Assembly (NCBI RefSeq): GCF_017562075.2
Contig: NW_024427710.1
Coordinates: 1 to 64,000 of the forward strand
DNA length: 64,000 nucleotides
From: Anopheles merus
Taxonomy: Eukaryota > Arthropoda > Insecta > Diptera > Culicidae
Reading direction: 5' to 3'
The translations under genes were made by a program, and so were the position numbers. The stretch's first letter is position 1, and the number at the start of each line of letters is the position of its first letter. Positions 30,390 through 41,410 of this stretch are shown piece by piece. A model generated the notes under the pieces. The model was not told the origin of the DNA, searched no databases, and saw nothing but the letters and a program-made list of their open reading frames with translations.

Positions 30390-32429
30390 TTAAAGTATGG
30401 CCCTAGAACTAACTTGAATATGCTGACGCAGCTGACTAACGGATTGATTGAAATCTGCTGATAACCCTAACCTATTATACACATCAATCATTTTGAGCAG
30501 TGGATCATTGGCACCAAAACCAGTCGATCTAAAAGGGCTTCTTAGTAGCTCTCTACTTCTAAGACCTCTAGAGGGAGTAGAAAAGCAAATAAAATTCAAA
30601 ATGTCAGGTGCATCAAAATCTCCAATTAATAATTTATGCATAAAAGTTATCTGAGCCGTAGTTCTCCTATGCTGTAAAGTCTCTAAGCCAAATAGTAAAC
30701 ACCGAACATTATGTGATGTGATTTGATGGGGACACCAAACTACACTGGCAAATTCCAGGATGGGACGGACTAAAGAACAGTATAATGTTTTTAAACTGAA
30801 AGGATCTTTAAAGTCGGCCGAGACACGTAAGACAAATCCTAACAGAGCTTTAGTGACGATAGTTTGATAATGGCTGGATAAACTAAGCTTACTGTCTAAA
30901 ATAACTCCTAAGTCCCGAACCTGAGAAAAACGTGGAACGCTGTTTTCATTGATTTTTTCTTCTTCTTTGGCACAACAACCGCTGTCGGTCAAGGCCTGCC
31001 TGTACCCACTAGTGAAGTGAGCTTGTCTTTCAGTGACTTTTTATTACCATAGCAGGATAGTCAGTCCTACGTATGGGGGCACGGTCAATTCGGGACTTGA
31101 ACCCATGACGGGCATGTTGTTACGACGTACGAGTTGACGACTGTACCACCAGACCGGCCCTCATTGATTTTTTAGTTTTAAATAATAGGATTTTTTTTCT
31201 TTGAGAATGTTATACAACTACATTTGCTAACATTAAGTAACATTTTATTATTAAAACACCATGCAGAAAAATAGTTATCGAGTCTTGTAACATTTCACAG
31301 TCGTCAGAATATTTAACAGGTAGGAACATTTTTAGATCGTCAGCATATAATAACAATTTAACATGAGGAATAGCAAACACGACATCGTTAATAAATATAA
31401 TAAATAGTAAAGGTCCTAATATACTCCCTTGAGGAACACCAGATAAATTATGGAATGTGGCAGATAAACTAGTTCCTATCTTAACGTTAATGCAACGATC
31501 AGTTAAACAACTTCTTAACCACTCAACAACATTTGTGTGAACACCATACTTGGATAATTTAGATAGCAATAGAAAGTGGTTGACCTTGTTGAAAGTTTAC
31601 TGCACGCACATAACATTGAAATTCCTCTATAATTGCACACATTAGTTTTGTCAGATTTTTTATAAACAGGAAACATCCACGATGATTTCCAAAGACGCGG
31701 GAAGCATTTCGATTGCAAGGATTTGTTGAATAGTTTGGTCAGTATGGGAATGAGAGCAGCCTTGCAGTTAATTAGAATTGTGCTGGTAATATTGTCAGGC
31801 CCAGGTGCGTAGGAAAGCTTCAACAACGAAATAGCAGATTCCACCTCATCATCGTTGATTAGTGGTGTGCATAATCAGTGGTGTGGTGTGCATGCATGCA
31901 CCTCATCATTTATGAAGGATAAAGCTGATGTTGAGTTAGACGGTACCGAGGAATTGTTGGTGTACACAGAAGAGAAATATGAGGCAAATGCATTGCAAAA
32001 CTCTTCATCTCCGGTAATGGTGTTTCCCTCAAACTGCATCGAGGAAGGAAGTCGTCCACAGGATTCCTTATCTTTAGCAAATTTCCAGAAAGATGTGGGA
32101 TGTCGTTTGATATTGATTTCAATTTTCCTGACGTAGTTGGCGTAGGCGGTTCGGTTCAGCTGCTTATATATATTTGAGGCGCGAGCAAAATTTATTTGAT
32201 TAGTGCTGTTTTTTAGGCGATGCAGTTTTTTAAGGGCCCGTGATCTTCGACGTTTAGCCAAACGTAGTGCAGAATTGGTCCATGGTGGATGAGCACGAAC
32301 ATTAAACCGTGGGATGAATTGTTCAAACAGTTCATTCATTTGAGAAGAAAATTCAGTCACACTGTCGTTGATGTCGTCATAATCAGCGATAGAGTCCCAG
32401 TTGATTTGGTTAAGTGCAGAAACGTGCAT
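30390..32429 (-). pseudogene. LINE reverse transcriptase, fragmented
   Basis: From the 5' side: a pre-RT linker (32429-31875, HPTSFWKFAKDKESCGRLPS). Then the RT start (31844-31515, SYAPGPDNITSTILINCKAA and CNYRGISMLCACSKL), with part of the fingers lost near 31590. The palm follows (31569-31210, LSGVPQGSILGPLLFIIFIN and LLLYADDLKMF, catalytic YADD), then the thumb and C-terminus (30992-30390, FSQVRDLGVILDSKLSLSSH and GFGANDPLLKMIDVYNRLG). Four frames, so inactive. Confidence 0.82.
30959..31160 (-). mobile_element. SINE200-like SINE, full length, minus strand
   Basis: 202 bp, flanked by the 13 bp duplication TCATTGATTTTTT (30946-30958 and 31161-31173). B box GGGTTCAAGTCCC on the minus strand, tail GCCAAAGAAGAAGA. 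It splits the LINE coding sequence. Confidence 0.88.
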
Positions 32430-32603
32430 TTGGTTAAGTGCAGAAACGTAAATTTGATATGATTCGTGCAGAAAATTCTGACACTTTATACCGAACTTGA
32501 AGCAAATTGTTCTGATTTGACATTTAATGTGTTAAATTTAGAAAACCGGGTATCTCCGAATCCGCGTAATTCGAGAACCGTGTAATTCGGGAAGAGACTG
32601 TAG

Positions 32604-33348
32604 TCCATTATATGAGTCGAAACCCTGTATCACTACCGCTCCGTTCCATCCACAATCGAACGGGCAGGCCGAGCGTTTCGTTGACACGTTCAAGCGGGCC
32701 CTGAGGAAAATCCGCACCGGAAACGCATCGCTGGAGGAAGCCTTAGATCTGTTTCTCCAAACATGTCGTTGCACTCTAAATTCCACATTAGACCATCGCA
32801 CTCCGACGGAGATCATGTTCGGTCGAACGGTTAGGACAGTCCGCTACCTGCTTCGACCCGCACCATCACCCGAGTCTAACGGCAGGTGCATTCCAACAAT
32901 ATAGCGGGCTGGCGACTTGATTTATGCCAAAATCTACCGGTGAAATTCCTGGAAATGGATTGCAGGAAATATTGTGCGCAGTTTGGGCGCCGTAACGCTG
33001 ACGTGGTTATCGCTGTAAGGAAGTGGAAGCTTAGACGTCATGCGAATCAGCTTCGCGGGCGCGCTACGTCCCCCATAGCGCGCGATCAACATCAGCAGCA
33101 ATTGCCCTTGCAGATACTGACTTAGGTAGAGCAACTCCCCTCTCTTGGGTTAGAGCCGGTGGCGTTGGTATCAGTGCCGCAACCAGAAGTAACAACATCA
33201 TCCGCGGCAGCTCAAAGAGAGGCAGACCATCCACCACCGGGTGCTGTAGAAGACATTCTCGAGCAGACTCGACTTCCACGACGATCTTCAAGAGCTAGAA
33301 GATTGCCTTGTAGGTTCAGCGCGTACCGGCTGATTTAAAAAGGGAAGA
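32604..33348 (+). pseudogene. pol: Gyp-4: integrase C-terminal half of a mag-like Ty3/gypsy
   Basis: A plus-strand relative of Gyp-1/2. It begins inside the catalytic core with TTAPFHPQSNGQAERFVDTF (the catalytic Glu is in QAERF). It reads on through ALRKIRTGNASLEEALDLFL and TPTEIMFGRTVRT, then decays with stops. A purine tract AAAAAGGGAAGA (33337-33348) precedes the LTR. Everything 5' of the integrase core is missing. Confidence 0.8.
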
Positions 33349-33509
33349 TGTTAAAGATACCTTGGGCACTGAGCGCAGAGTCTTGCTACTCAGGCCCGTT
33401 GCTTAGTAACGGGTGCTGAAGTACGCGTTCGGCTCCCTTCGGCACTACCCAGAAACGAAGGCCTCGGGCCGTCGATCGCTCTCTTTCACTTTGTCCTTGG
33501 GCGCGCTCC
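33349..33509 (+). repeat. 3' LTR of Gyp-4, left part
   Basis: Begins TGTTAAAGATACC right after the polypurine tract. It is interrupted at 33510 by Copia-2 (duplicated target GCTCC, 33505-33509), and the remainder is at 37800-37926. Confidence 0.7.
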
Positions 33510-33675
33510 TGTCAAGGTATCAATTCAAGTATCGAACTATCCATACGTAAACACAACAAGTATGTGTAAACGCGGCCTCATGAACTTTGTATATATACAC
33601 TTGAATTTCAATAAAACTGTGTAGTCACATGCTAGCTGTTCTCGGTGTCACTTCATTTGATCACATATCACAACA
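33510..33675 (+). repeat. 5' LTR of Copia-2
   Basis: 166 bp, TGTCAAGG...TATCACAACA. It holds a TATATA-like stretch (TTTGTATATATACAC) and an AATAAA signal, consistent with promoter and polyadenylation roles. Confidence 0.93.
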
Positions 33676-33690
33676 GGTTATGGGCCCAGT
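33676..33690 (+). other. Copia-2 primer-binding site
   Basis: GGTTATGGGCCCAGT directly after the LTR, identical to the Copia-1 site. Confidence 0.85.
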
Positions 33691-33694
33691 CACC

Positions 33695-34171
33695 ATGGAA
33701 AAAGTTATTCTTGGAATTCCGCGGTATAGCGGTGAAGGAAACTTCGACAATTGGTGTTTCCGTGTAAAAATGGTGATGGATGCAGAAAGTGTGTTACATA
33801 CACTGACTGATGATGTTCCTGAAGACGAAAAGAAAAAGGAATTATTCGATGTTGCGGATCGAAAAGCAAAATGCCTGTTAGTGGGGTTTCTAGCTGATCA
33901 TTGCTTAGAAACAGTGCGTGATGCTAACACTGCGAAGCAAATGTGGACGTGTTTAAATGAAGTGTATGCAAAGAAATCTGTGGTTAATCAGACAATTTTG
34001 CGAAAACAGCTTGGGCGACTCAGGATGCATGAAGGAAACTCCATGCGCGCGCATCTTCATGAATTTGAAGATTTGGTACGACAGCTCCGAACAGCAGGTG
34101 CGAATTTGATAGAAGCTAATTCATCGTTTCGCAACTCTTTCTCAGCTTCCCGGACTCGTATGATCCATTGA
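33695..34171 (+). pseudogene. gag: Copia-2 Gag
   Basis: ATG at 33695 (MEKVILGIPRYSGEGNFDNW). The capsid-like part shows TAKQMWTCLNEVYAKKSVVN and LHEFEDLVRQLRTAGAN. The frame is lost around 34120-34140 and ends at 34171; the continuation of Gag is in the pol frame (FPDSYDPLITALENLP). Confidence 0.87.
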
Positions 34172-36069
34172 TCACAGCCTTGGAAAATCTTCCTGAAAAA
34201 GATTTAAGCGTTGATTTTGTGAAGCAACGTTTGTTGGCCGAAGAATGTAAAAGAAGTGAACGTCTTGTGAATAGTGACAGTGGGCCTTCGGCGGCGTTCG
34301 TCGGACGAAAGGAACAAAAACGATTTTCTGGAAAGTGTCACAAGTGCGGTAAAATAGGCCATATGAAAAAGGACTGTAGGGTCTCGAATGCGCGAGGAAA
34401 TGAACGAAAAAGTGACGTAAAAAATGATGCGTGTTTCATGATTGGGACAATCAGTGATAGTGAGATAACCACATGGATTGTGGATTCGGGTGCTTCGGAG
34501 CACATTACGAACAATAAAGAAATTTTCACCGAGCTTAACAAAATGGAATTTCCCATGAATATTGCAGTGGCAAAAGAAGGTGCGTGCATTACTGCTACTC
34601 ACCGGGGAAACATTTCGCGCTTGAAAAATGTGCACAGTAAAATTTCTAGTGCAATTAATTTAGAAAATGTATTATATATTCCGGAAGCAAGAGTAAACTT
34701 GTTATCAGTGCGAAAAATGGAAAACACAGGTTTTAAGGTCGTTTTCATGAAAGGGGAAATAAAAGTGTTCAAAAACTCCGAATTAGTTTTAGCCGGTGAA
34801 AATTGTGGAAATCTCTATAAAGTAGAGTTATATCAAGAAAAATCGAATCGTGCTTTGTTCAGTGGTAAAATTCCGGAAGAATACGATTTGTGGCATCGTC
34901 GGTACGGACACCTCAGTTCGGAAAATTTGCAAGTGATCATGAAAAATAATATGGTGTTGGGGCTACCGATCAGTGCTGTTCCACGAAAAGAAGACAAAGT
35001 GAGTGAAGCGTGTATCACAGCAAAACAAACAAGAGAATCTTTTTCTATGCGGAGTGGACAACAATCGTCAAGAATCCTGGAACTCGTGCACTCGGACGTG
35101 TGTGGTCCGATGCAGAACAATGGGGTTAACGGTGAACGATATTTTGTTTCGTTCATCGACGATTGCAGCAAATTCACTGTGGTGTACCTGATGAGAACAA
35201 AGGCGGAGGTTTACCAGAAATTCCGTGAGTATGAGGCCATGGTGTGTGCAAAGTTTGGTGTGCGCGTTTCCAAACTTCGATGCGACAACGGTGGCGAATA
35301 CAAAAGTCGTGAATTTCAATTGTATTGCAAACAAAGAGGCATACAAATGGAATGGACAAACCCGTACACGCCTGAACAAAACGTTACAAGTGAGAGGATG
35401 AATAGGACTCTCGTGGAAAAAGCGCGCTCTATGTTGGAAGACAAAAGCCTTGACAAAAAGTTGTGGGGTGTGGCAGTTCAAACTGCAGCTTATTTAGCAA
35501 ATCGAAGCCCTGCTGCTGCTATTGGAAAAACTCCTTATGAGTTGTGGAATAAGCAGAAACCTAACGTTATGAACCTAAAAGTTTTTGGATCGGACACTTT
35601 TGTGCATATACCGAAACAATTTCATGGAAAGTTTGATGCAAAGTCATGGAAGGGAATATTTGTTGGATACTCCGCAAATGGTTATCGTATTTGGAATCCT
35701 CAGAAAAACTGTATTAGTTCCTCGCGTGATGTGATCTTTGTGGAGAATTCTAGTGGGCGCTATCCTGACAAAAGTGAAGTGGTTATTCCAAAAGAAGTTA
35801 ATCCCGTTGTTGTGCAAGATGATGAACAAGAAGAAGAGTTAGAAGCAGATTCTCTTGAAATTAGTTTCAACAGTGCTGATGAGACATTAGTGAACAACAA
35901 TGAAGAATCTTTTGATGAAGAAGAGGTTTCTCGTCGTGAAATAAAACCTCCCAAGTGGCATGCAGATTTCGATATGAGTTATGCTGGTTATGCCTTCAAT
36001 GCGCTGAGCTTCGTTGACGACATCCCAAGCTCAATTTCCGAGCTGAAGAAAAGAGATGACTGGGGATAA
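34139..36069 (+). pseudogene. pol: Copia-2 Gag end, protease, integrase, start of RT
   Basis: A long open stretch. It reads zinc knuckle CHKCGKIGHMKKDC, protease WIVDSGASEHITNN, then a GAG-pre-integrase motif LWHRRYGHLSSENL. The integrase has D in LVHSDVCGPMQNN, D in LRCDNGGEYKSREF and E in SERMNRTLVEKARS. The residues before that Glu read PEQNVTSERM, where copia elements, including Copia-1, have PEQNGVSERM. An acidic C-terminus leads to RT. The TAA at 36067-36069 is in frame with the RT that follows, so one substitution or a small change made it. Confidence 0.9.
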
Positions 36070-37557
36070 TGGCAATCCGCCATGGACAGCGAGATGCAAG
36101 CGATGCAGAAAAACGACAGCTGGACACTGGTAAAGCCACCCAAAGGTAGGAAAATTATATCTTGCAAGTGGGTATTTAAAATGAAACGCAGGAATAATAA
36201 TGAAATCATTTATAAAGCAAGATTGGTTGCTAGGGGTTTCACCCAGAAGCCAGGTATAGATTATACTGAAACCTACTCATCTGTTGCCAAGTTAGATACA
36301 TTACGTATGGTTCTGGCATTAGCAAACCAAAAACGAATGCATATCCATCAGATGGATGTTAAAACTGCCTTTTTAAATGGTGATTTATCCGAGGAAATTT
36401 ACATGATGCAGCCTGAAGGCTATGAGAAGGATAAAGGATTGGTTTGTCGATTGAATCGTTCAATCTATGGATTGAAACAGGCTTCTCGTGCATTGAATGA
36501 AAAATTTCATAATTTCTTAACAAGCATAGGGTTTGTGTGTAGTACTAGTGACATGTGTCTTTACACACAAAAGAAAGGAACTATAAAAATAATACTCGTT
36601 TTGTATGTTGACGACATTTTGCTTGTGAGTGATTCATTAGATGCACTTAAAGAAATAAAACAAAAATGTTCAAAGAAATTCGAAATGAAAGTTGATAGGG
36701 AAGTCAGCACGTTTTTAGGTATGACAATAGAAAGAGATATTGGTGCAGGACTAGTGAGTATAGGTCAGCAGGAATACTTTGAAAAATTATTAAAACGATT
36801 TAATATGACCGAGTGTAAACCAATATCCACGCCTATCGAAAACAGATTGAAATTAAGTAAAGGAAAGGAACGTGAGAAAACATCTAAACCATATCGTGAA
36901 CTGATCGGATGTCTCACGTATGCGTCAGTTACTGCAAGGCCCGATCTTTCAGCGACAGTAAATTTCTTTAGCCAATTTCATTCATGTCCTAACGAGGAAC
37001 ATTGGATTCATTTAAAACGCATTTTAAGGTACATAAAAGGTAGTTTGGATGTTAGGATGGTATATAGGGCTGACAGGAATGAACCGATTTTGCAAATATA
37101 TTGTGATGCGGATTGGGCAAACAACGTATCCGATCGTCGTTCAATTTCTGGGTACATTGTGAAAATTTTCGGAAATACTGTAGGTTGGTTGACAAGAAAA
37201 CAGCAAAGTGTTTCATTATCATCAACGGAAGCAGAGTTGAACGCCTTGTGCACTGGAGCATGTCACACCATTTGGGTGTTGCGCGTATTAGAAAATGTAT
37301 GGTTGTCCATAACAGATCCGGTACCCCTTTATGAGGACAATCAATCGACTATGAAAGTGGCGGAAGATTCTATAGACATAAAGCGGCTCAAGCATGTAGA
37401 TACAAAATATCATTTTGTTAGGGAACTTGTACAACAAAAACGGATTGAAATCATATACATGCCATCATCGATGCAACAAGCCGATATCATGACAAAGGGT
37501 CTATCGCCAAACCTCTTCAAAGGTTTCTGTATTAAGTTAGGATTGGAGAGGGAGTAA
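36070..37557 (+). pseudogene. pol: Copia-2 reverse transcriptase and RNase H
   Basis: Same frame as the stretch before the stop, and open to the natural end. RT: WTLVKPPKGRKIISCKWVFK, IHQMDVKTAFLNGDLSEEIY (first Asp), NRSIYGLKQASRALNEKFHN, LVLYVDDILLVSD (YVDD). RNase H: YCDADWANNVSDRRSISGYI, SLSSTEAELNALC, YEDNQSTMKVAED, KHVDTKYHFVRELVQQKRIE, ADIMTKGLSPNLF. All catalytic residues of RT and RNase H that I can check are present. Confidence 0.92.
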
Positions 37558-37628
37558 AACAATAAGATTGTTTGAATTATATTTTGGTCTTTGGTTAGGA
37601 TAGTTAGGATCCTAGAATTGTGTGGGGG

Positions 37629-37794
37629 TGTCAAGGTATCAATTCAAGTATCGAACTATCCATACGTAAACACAACAACTATGTGTAAACGCGGCCTCAT
37701 GAACTTTGTATATATACACTTGAATTTCAATAAAACTGTGTAGTCGCATGCTAGCTGTTCTCGGTGTCATTTCATTTGATCACATATCACAACA
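37629..37794 (+). repeat. 3' LTR of Copia-2
   Basis: 166 bp, differing from the 5' copy at three positions (CAAGTATG/CAACTATG, GTCACATG/GTCGCATG, GTCACTTC/GTCATTTC). It is preceded by the tract TGTGGGGG. Confidence 0.93.
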
Positions 37795-37799
37795 GCTCC

Positions 37800-37926
37800 C
37801 ACGTCGTATCGTCCAGTGTGCGTCAACGTGTTAATTTTATGATCCGTACAATTTTTAACTTGTGAATAAAGTAATTATTAAGTGTACGATCGGTTGAACT
37901 TCCTTTCTATTTCTATTGACGACACA
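37800..37926 (+). repeat. 3' LTR of Gyp-4, right part
   Basis: Continues the LTR cut by Copia-2. It has a GTGAATAAAG poly(A) signal and ends GACGACACA or GACGACA. About 288 bp when joined to 33349-33509. Confidence 0.6.
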
Positions 37927-37929
37927 AAA

Positions 37930-38230
37930 GTTATTTACCAAGGTTTTGAAGGACTGCGCGCATGAAATGCGTTCCCGATACGGACAGAGTTAATGATACC
38001 AGACAATTGAGCAGAGAATGGACTCCGTTCGCCGAAATTCGTTCGTCACTCATTTTAAAATGACCTGCAGGGCAAAATGTCGCACGAAATGAAGGCCTGA
38101 AGTCTGGCTTGATGGCATTTTAGTTCAAGCCATATGAGCGACCTAGCGTGAGTTTTGTTTTTTGTTTATTTTTATAGAGACTTTGAGACGATTGGCATCA
38201 ATTGCCTCTTTAAATCCGTTGATTAATTCT
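37930..38230. other. no gene; contains a 25 bp motif shared with 49058 and 49492
   Basis: The stretch ATGGACTCCGTTCGCCGAAAT (38018-38038) is the reverse complement of a motif found twice near 49 kb. Otherwise unclassified. Confidence 0.4.
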
Positions 38231-38237
38231 GAGTAAA

Positions 38238-38612
38238 TTGAACTTTCAGGCCCCCAGTAGAATGTTAAGAACCAGGACATTATTTAACACAGAATTCAGA
38301 TCGACTAATTTTGGATCTAACGATCCTTTATTAAAAATGATAAGTGCCTATAACTCGCTAGGAAACAATGTCGACTTGAACTCAAACTTAAACAATTTAC
38401 GGACCTTTTTACATAGCTTAATATGACGCTTCCACAGTTTATGTTGTTTTTAATTTTTATTTGGTTGATTGACAGTTAAACTTGTTATGTTTTTTTATGC
38501 GTTTTTGTTAGCACTGTTCTTTAGCATTAACTATAGAAATAAGTATGTTATGTAAGCTTATGCCAGCTGGATAACTTTTGGAATAAATAATAATAATAAT
38601 AATAAAATTTAA
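38238..38612 (+). mobile_element. 3' fragment of a CR1/Jockey-like LINE
   Basis: The 62-residue open stretch (LRTRTLFNTEFRSTNFGSND, PLLKMISAYNSLG) equals the C-terminus of the LINE at 30309-32480. It is followed by a 3' region and an (AAT)n tail at 38585-38608. Everything upstream is absent. Confidence 0.8.
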
Positions 38613-38881
38613 AATTTAACACTGTTCTTTGCAAGCCTTTTGTTGGTAGTCTCGGTTTACTGAAATCTATCCGTAGATTTTATTTAGAATGTTGATCGGT
38701 TTTACATGGGGTTTTGGTTAAAGTTCTTTATAAAGGCTAGTTATACGAAGGAATTTTAACTTTTTTCGCTAATAATCGCTGTCTGGTGACAGGATGGTAT
38801 CGATGCTGTGGTCAAAATTGCAGGTGATGCGTTCCCCAGTGTTTCCAAGTCATTCGGTTAAGATTCAATGAAGAAAAAAAA

Positions 38882-41410
38882 GAAATGATTCAATGTTTTT
38901 GTTAGGTGATTTCAATATGCCTTCTGTTGTTTGGACGCCCATTGAAAACTATTATGTTTCAAGTAATGCACACTCATCAAGCAACGCTCAACATAATGTA
39001 TTTTGCGACATAATAACAGAGTGTAGTCTCCGCCAAATCTCAGGAATCAAAAATAGTCTGGGCCGTCAATTAGATCTAATTTTTGTTAATGAGAGCGCAG
39101 TTGATATAAACTCTCAGGTGCTATCGGCTGTAGCACCTTTACTTAGAGCAGATGATTATCATCCAGCTTTAGAATTCTCTCTCTCTGAAAATATTCAAAA
39201 GGCTCCGCGCTCAGTATCGTCAAATACACGTAGATATAACTTCAAAAAATGGATTACTCTAAACTATCAGCTTTGCTTTCTAATATTAACTGGTCGTTCT
39301 TAGATACAGATATTTCAATTAACGATGCGGTTACTACTTTTAATGCTAATATTGTCTCGGCTTTCCCCTCCTGCTGTCCCACCTATAAACCTAACAACTC
39401 CCCTCCCTGGTCTGACTCTACTCTCCGCTCCCTCAAAAGAGATCGCAATCGCACACTACGTAATTATCAAGACATGCGAGATCCTCATCATAAGCGCATA
39501 TTCAAATACGCCTCTAATGCATATCGCATATATAACAGGGCCTGCTTTAGATCTTACGTCCACCGAGTGCAAGCACAATTTAAAACACACCCTAAAGCCT
39601 TTTGGGGATATGCTGATAAACGTCGTAAATCTAATGATATCCCTTCTCATCTAACTCTTGGCAATCTCTCTGCATCCGGTACTGACGGCTGCTGCAACCT
39701 TCTAGCTGAACATTTTTCAAGTGTGTATGCCGAATCAAGCAAAATCAAAGCATCAATCTCCAATAGCACTCATAACACGCCCACCGATATAATCAACGAC
39801 AGTAATCTAAACTTACACCTTAGCACAGTTTTACAAGCAATAAAAAATCTTAAACAGTCATATAATCCCGGTCCAGATGGCATTCCAGCAGCAGTATACA
39901 AGAAATGCAATAATGTACTTGGTTCTCTCCTATTAAAACTGTACCGTATATCCATTAACTCATGTTCATTTCCGGACACATGGAAATTAGCTCATATTAC
40001 TCCTATCCCTAAGAAAGGTAATCGTGAAAATGCTACCAATTATCGTGGAATCAGCATCCTCTGTGCAAGCTCCAAAATATTTGAATCTATAGTTCACTCA
40101 CATATCCTCTTTATTGCAAGAAACTGCATTATACCTCAGCAACACGGTTTCTTTCCTAAACGTTCTACCCTGACAAACCTTATTTCCTTGACTTCCGTTA
40201 TCACTTCTAGTTTAGACAGCGGTTCTCAGGTTGATATCGTTTATACTGACTTTAAAGCAGCCTTTGACCGTATTCCTCACCCTATCCTTCTTGCGAAACT
40301 ATCCAAAATGGGTTTCATTGACTCACACATTCGTTGGCTTGATTCGTTTCTCAGCAATCGCTCTTTTCGTGTTAAACTAAACTCCTGCTTTTCCAAATCC
40401 TTTTCATCCAAATCGGGAGTGCCTCAAGGTAGCGTGTTGAGTCCTTTATTGTTCGTTTTATTTATAAATGATGTTATCTCTGCCATTCCACACGATTGTT
40501 TTCTTTGTTATGCAGATGACTTAAAGATTTTTAAATCTATATCGTCTGTTGATGACTGCGCATCGCTCCAAAACACCCTCAACCGATTTGCATCATGGTG
40601 CTCATCGAACCAGCTAGTTCTATGCCCCGAAAAATGTCATGTCATGTCCTTCAGTCGTTCACGTTGTCCCGTTACGTTTGCTTATAACTTCGAGGGTATA
40701 GCAATAAATCGTGTACTCTCGATAAAAGATCTTGGTGTAACTTTCGATAGCAGGTTATCATTCCTCGATCACATTGATGTTACCGTTAAAAAGGCTCGTA
40801 AAACAATCGGTATGATAAACGTTTTTCAATCCGCATAACCGACCCTCTGTGTTTAAAAGCGTTATATTGTTCGTTAGTAAGACCGATTTTGGAATACTGT
40901 GTTGTTGTTTGGTGCCCCAGCTCATTTACATCGATTGACCGCATAGAAAGAGTGCAGAGATCATTTACTCGGTATATGGTGAGCAAAATGCCCGGCTACA
41001 CGTCAGACACCCTACCGGACTATGAGCAAAGATGCCATCTGTTGGGTCTGGACTCATTAGCAAAACGCCGTCACATTTCCCAAATAATGTTTGTTGCTTC
41101 GCTCATATCTAATGCTGTGGATTCACAAATCATTCTTTCATCCCTGCATTTCTATGTTCCAACTCGTTTCTTACGCCCTCGTGCTCCTTTATTTATTCCA
41201 AATCGACGCACTTCAGTTGGTTTAAATGATCCTTTATTACGTGCTGTGAGATTGTTTAATTCCTGCGCACACCTGTTTGACCATCACCTCTCCTTACCAT
41301 CCTTCCGATCCATCCTCCGAGCAAATATTTAATAAGTTTAGTTAATAGGTTTGTTGTTAAGAATTAATTTCAGACAGCAGTTATGTAAATAAATAAATAA
41401 ATAAATAAAA
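38882..41410 (+). mobile_element. CR1/Jockey-like LINE, 5'-truncated in the endonuclease
   Basis: The plus-strand element starts inside the endonuclease and ends with an (AAAT)n tail at 41386-41410. It is less decayed than the copy at 30309. The upstream end shows a repeated GATTCAATG (38861 and 38886), but I could not confirm a target duplication. Confidence 0.85.
38893..41332 (+). pseudogene. LINE ORF2: endonuclease end, RT, C-terminus (two frameshifts)
   Basis: 38893-39303 is the C-terminal AP-endonuclease (LLGDFNMPSVVW, LDLIFVNES; the final catalytic His region reads ADDYHPALEF, not SDHHP, so one His is changed). After a shift near 39255 the frame 39249-40838 (529 residues) holds the linker and the RT. 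The RT shows SYNPGPDGIPAAVYKKC, NYRGISILCASSKIFES, VYTDFKAAFDRIPHP, SGVPQGSVLSPLLFVLFIND, FLCYADDLKIF (YADD) and IKDLGVTFDSRLSF. A second shift near 40820 leads to 40889-41332 (ILEYCVVVWCP, FRSIL end). Confidence 0.87.

Larger units (their letters stand above)
30309..32480 (-). mobile_element. CR1/Jockey-superfamily LINE, 5'-truncated
   Basis: Flanked by ACACTTTAT (30300-30308 and 32481-32489). The minus-strand 3' end is an (AAAT)n tail (plus strand 30310-30332). It holds RT pieces in several frames and a SINE inserted at 30959. It is similar in protein sequence to the LINEs at 38238 and 38882. The clade assignment is from general motif memory. Confidence 0.82.
30187..32602. mobile_element. 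pogo/Tigger-like MITE split by a LINE
   Basis: 32545-32602 ends in GGGAAGAGACTG followed by TA, with repeated CCGCGTAATTCGAG words. 30187-30240 shows the same words in the opposite sense (GAATCCGCGTAACTCGAATA). Removing the LINE at 30309-32480 brings them ~230 bp apart, a normal MITE size. The left end is mutated, so this is tentative. Confidence 0.42.
33510..37794 (+). mobile_element. Ty1/copia LTR retrotransposon (Copia-2), nearly intact
   Basis: A whole copia element: 166 bp LTRs (3 differences), half-tRNA-iMet primer site, gag, PR, IN, RT, RH, and purine tract before the 3' LTR. Flanked by the 5 bp duplication GCTCC (33505-33509 and 37795-37799). The coding region is interrupted only by one frameshift (about 34130) and one stop (36067-36069). 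It is related to Copia-1 in protein and primer site but has a different LTR. Confidence 0.95.

Noticed and set aside
32604..37926. Copia-2 and the flanking gypsy LTR as one chimeric element
   Set aside because: The GCTCC duplication and the continuous gypsy LTR on both sides show insertion of one element into the other.
38893..41332. The LINE frames as a domesticated host reverse transcriptase
   Set aside because: Two frameshifts, a changed endonuclease His region and an (AAAT)n tail fit an ordinary dead LINE copy.
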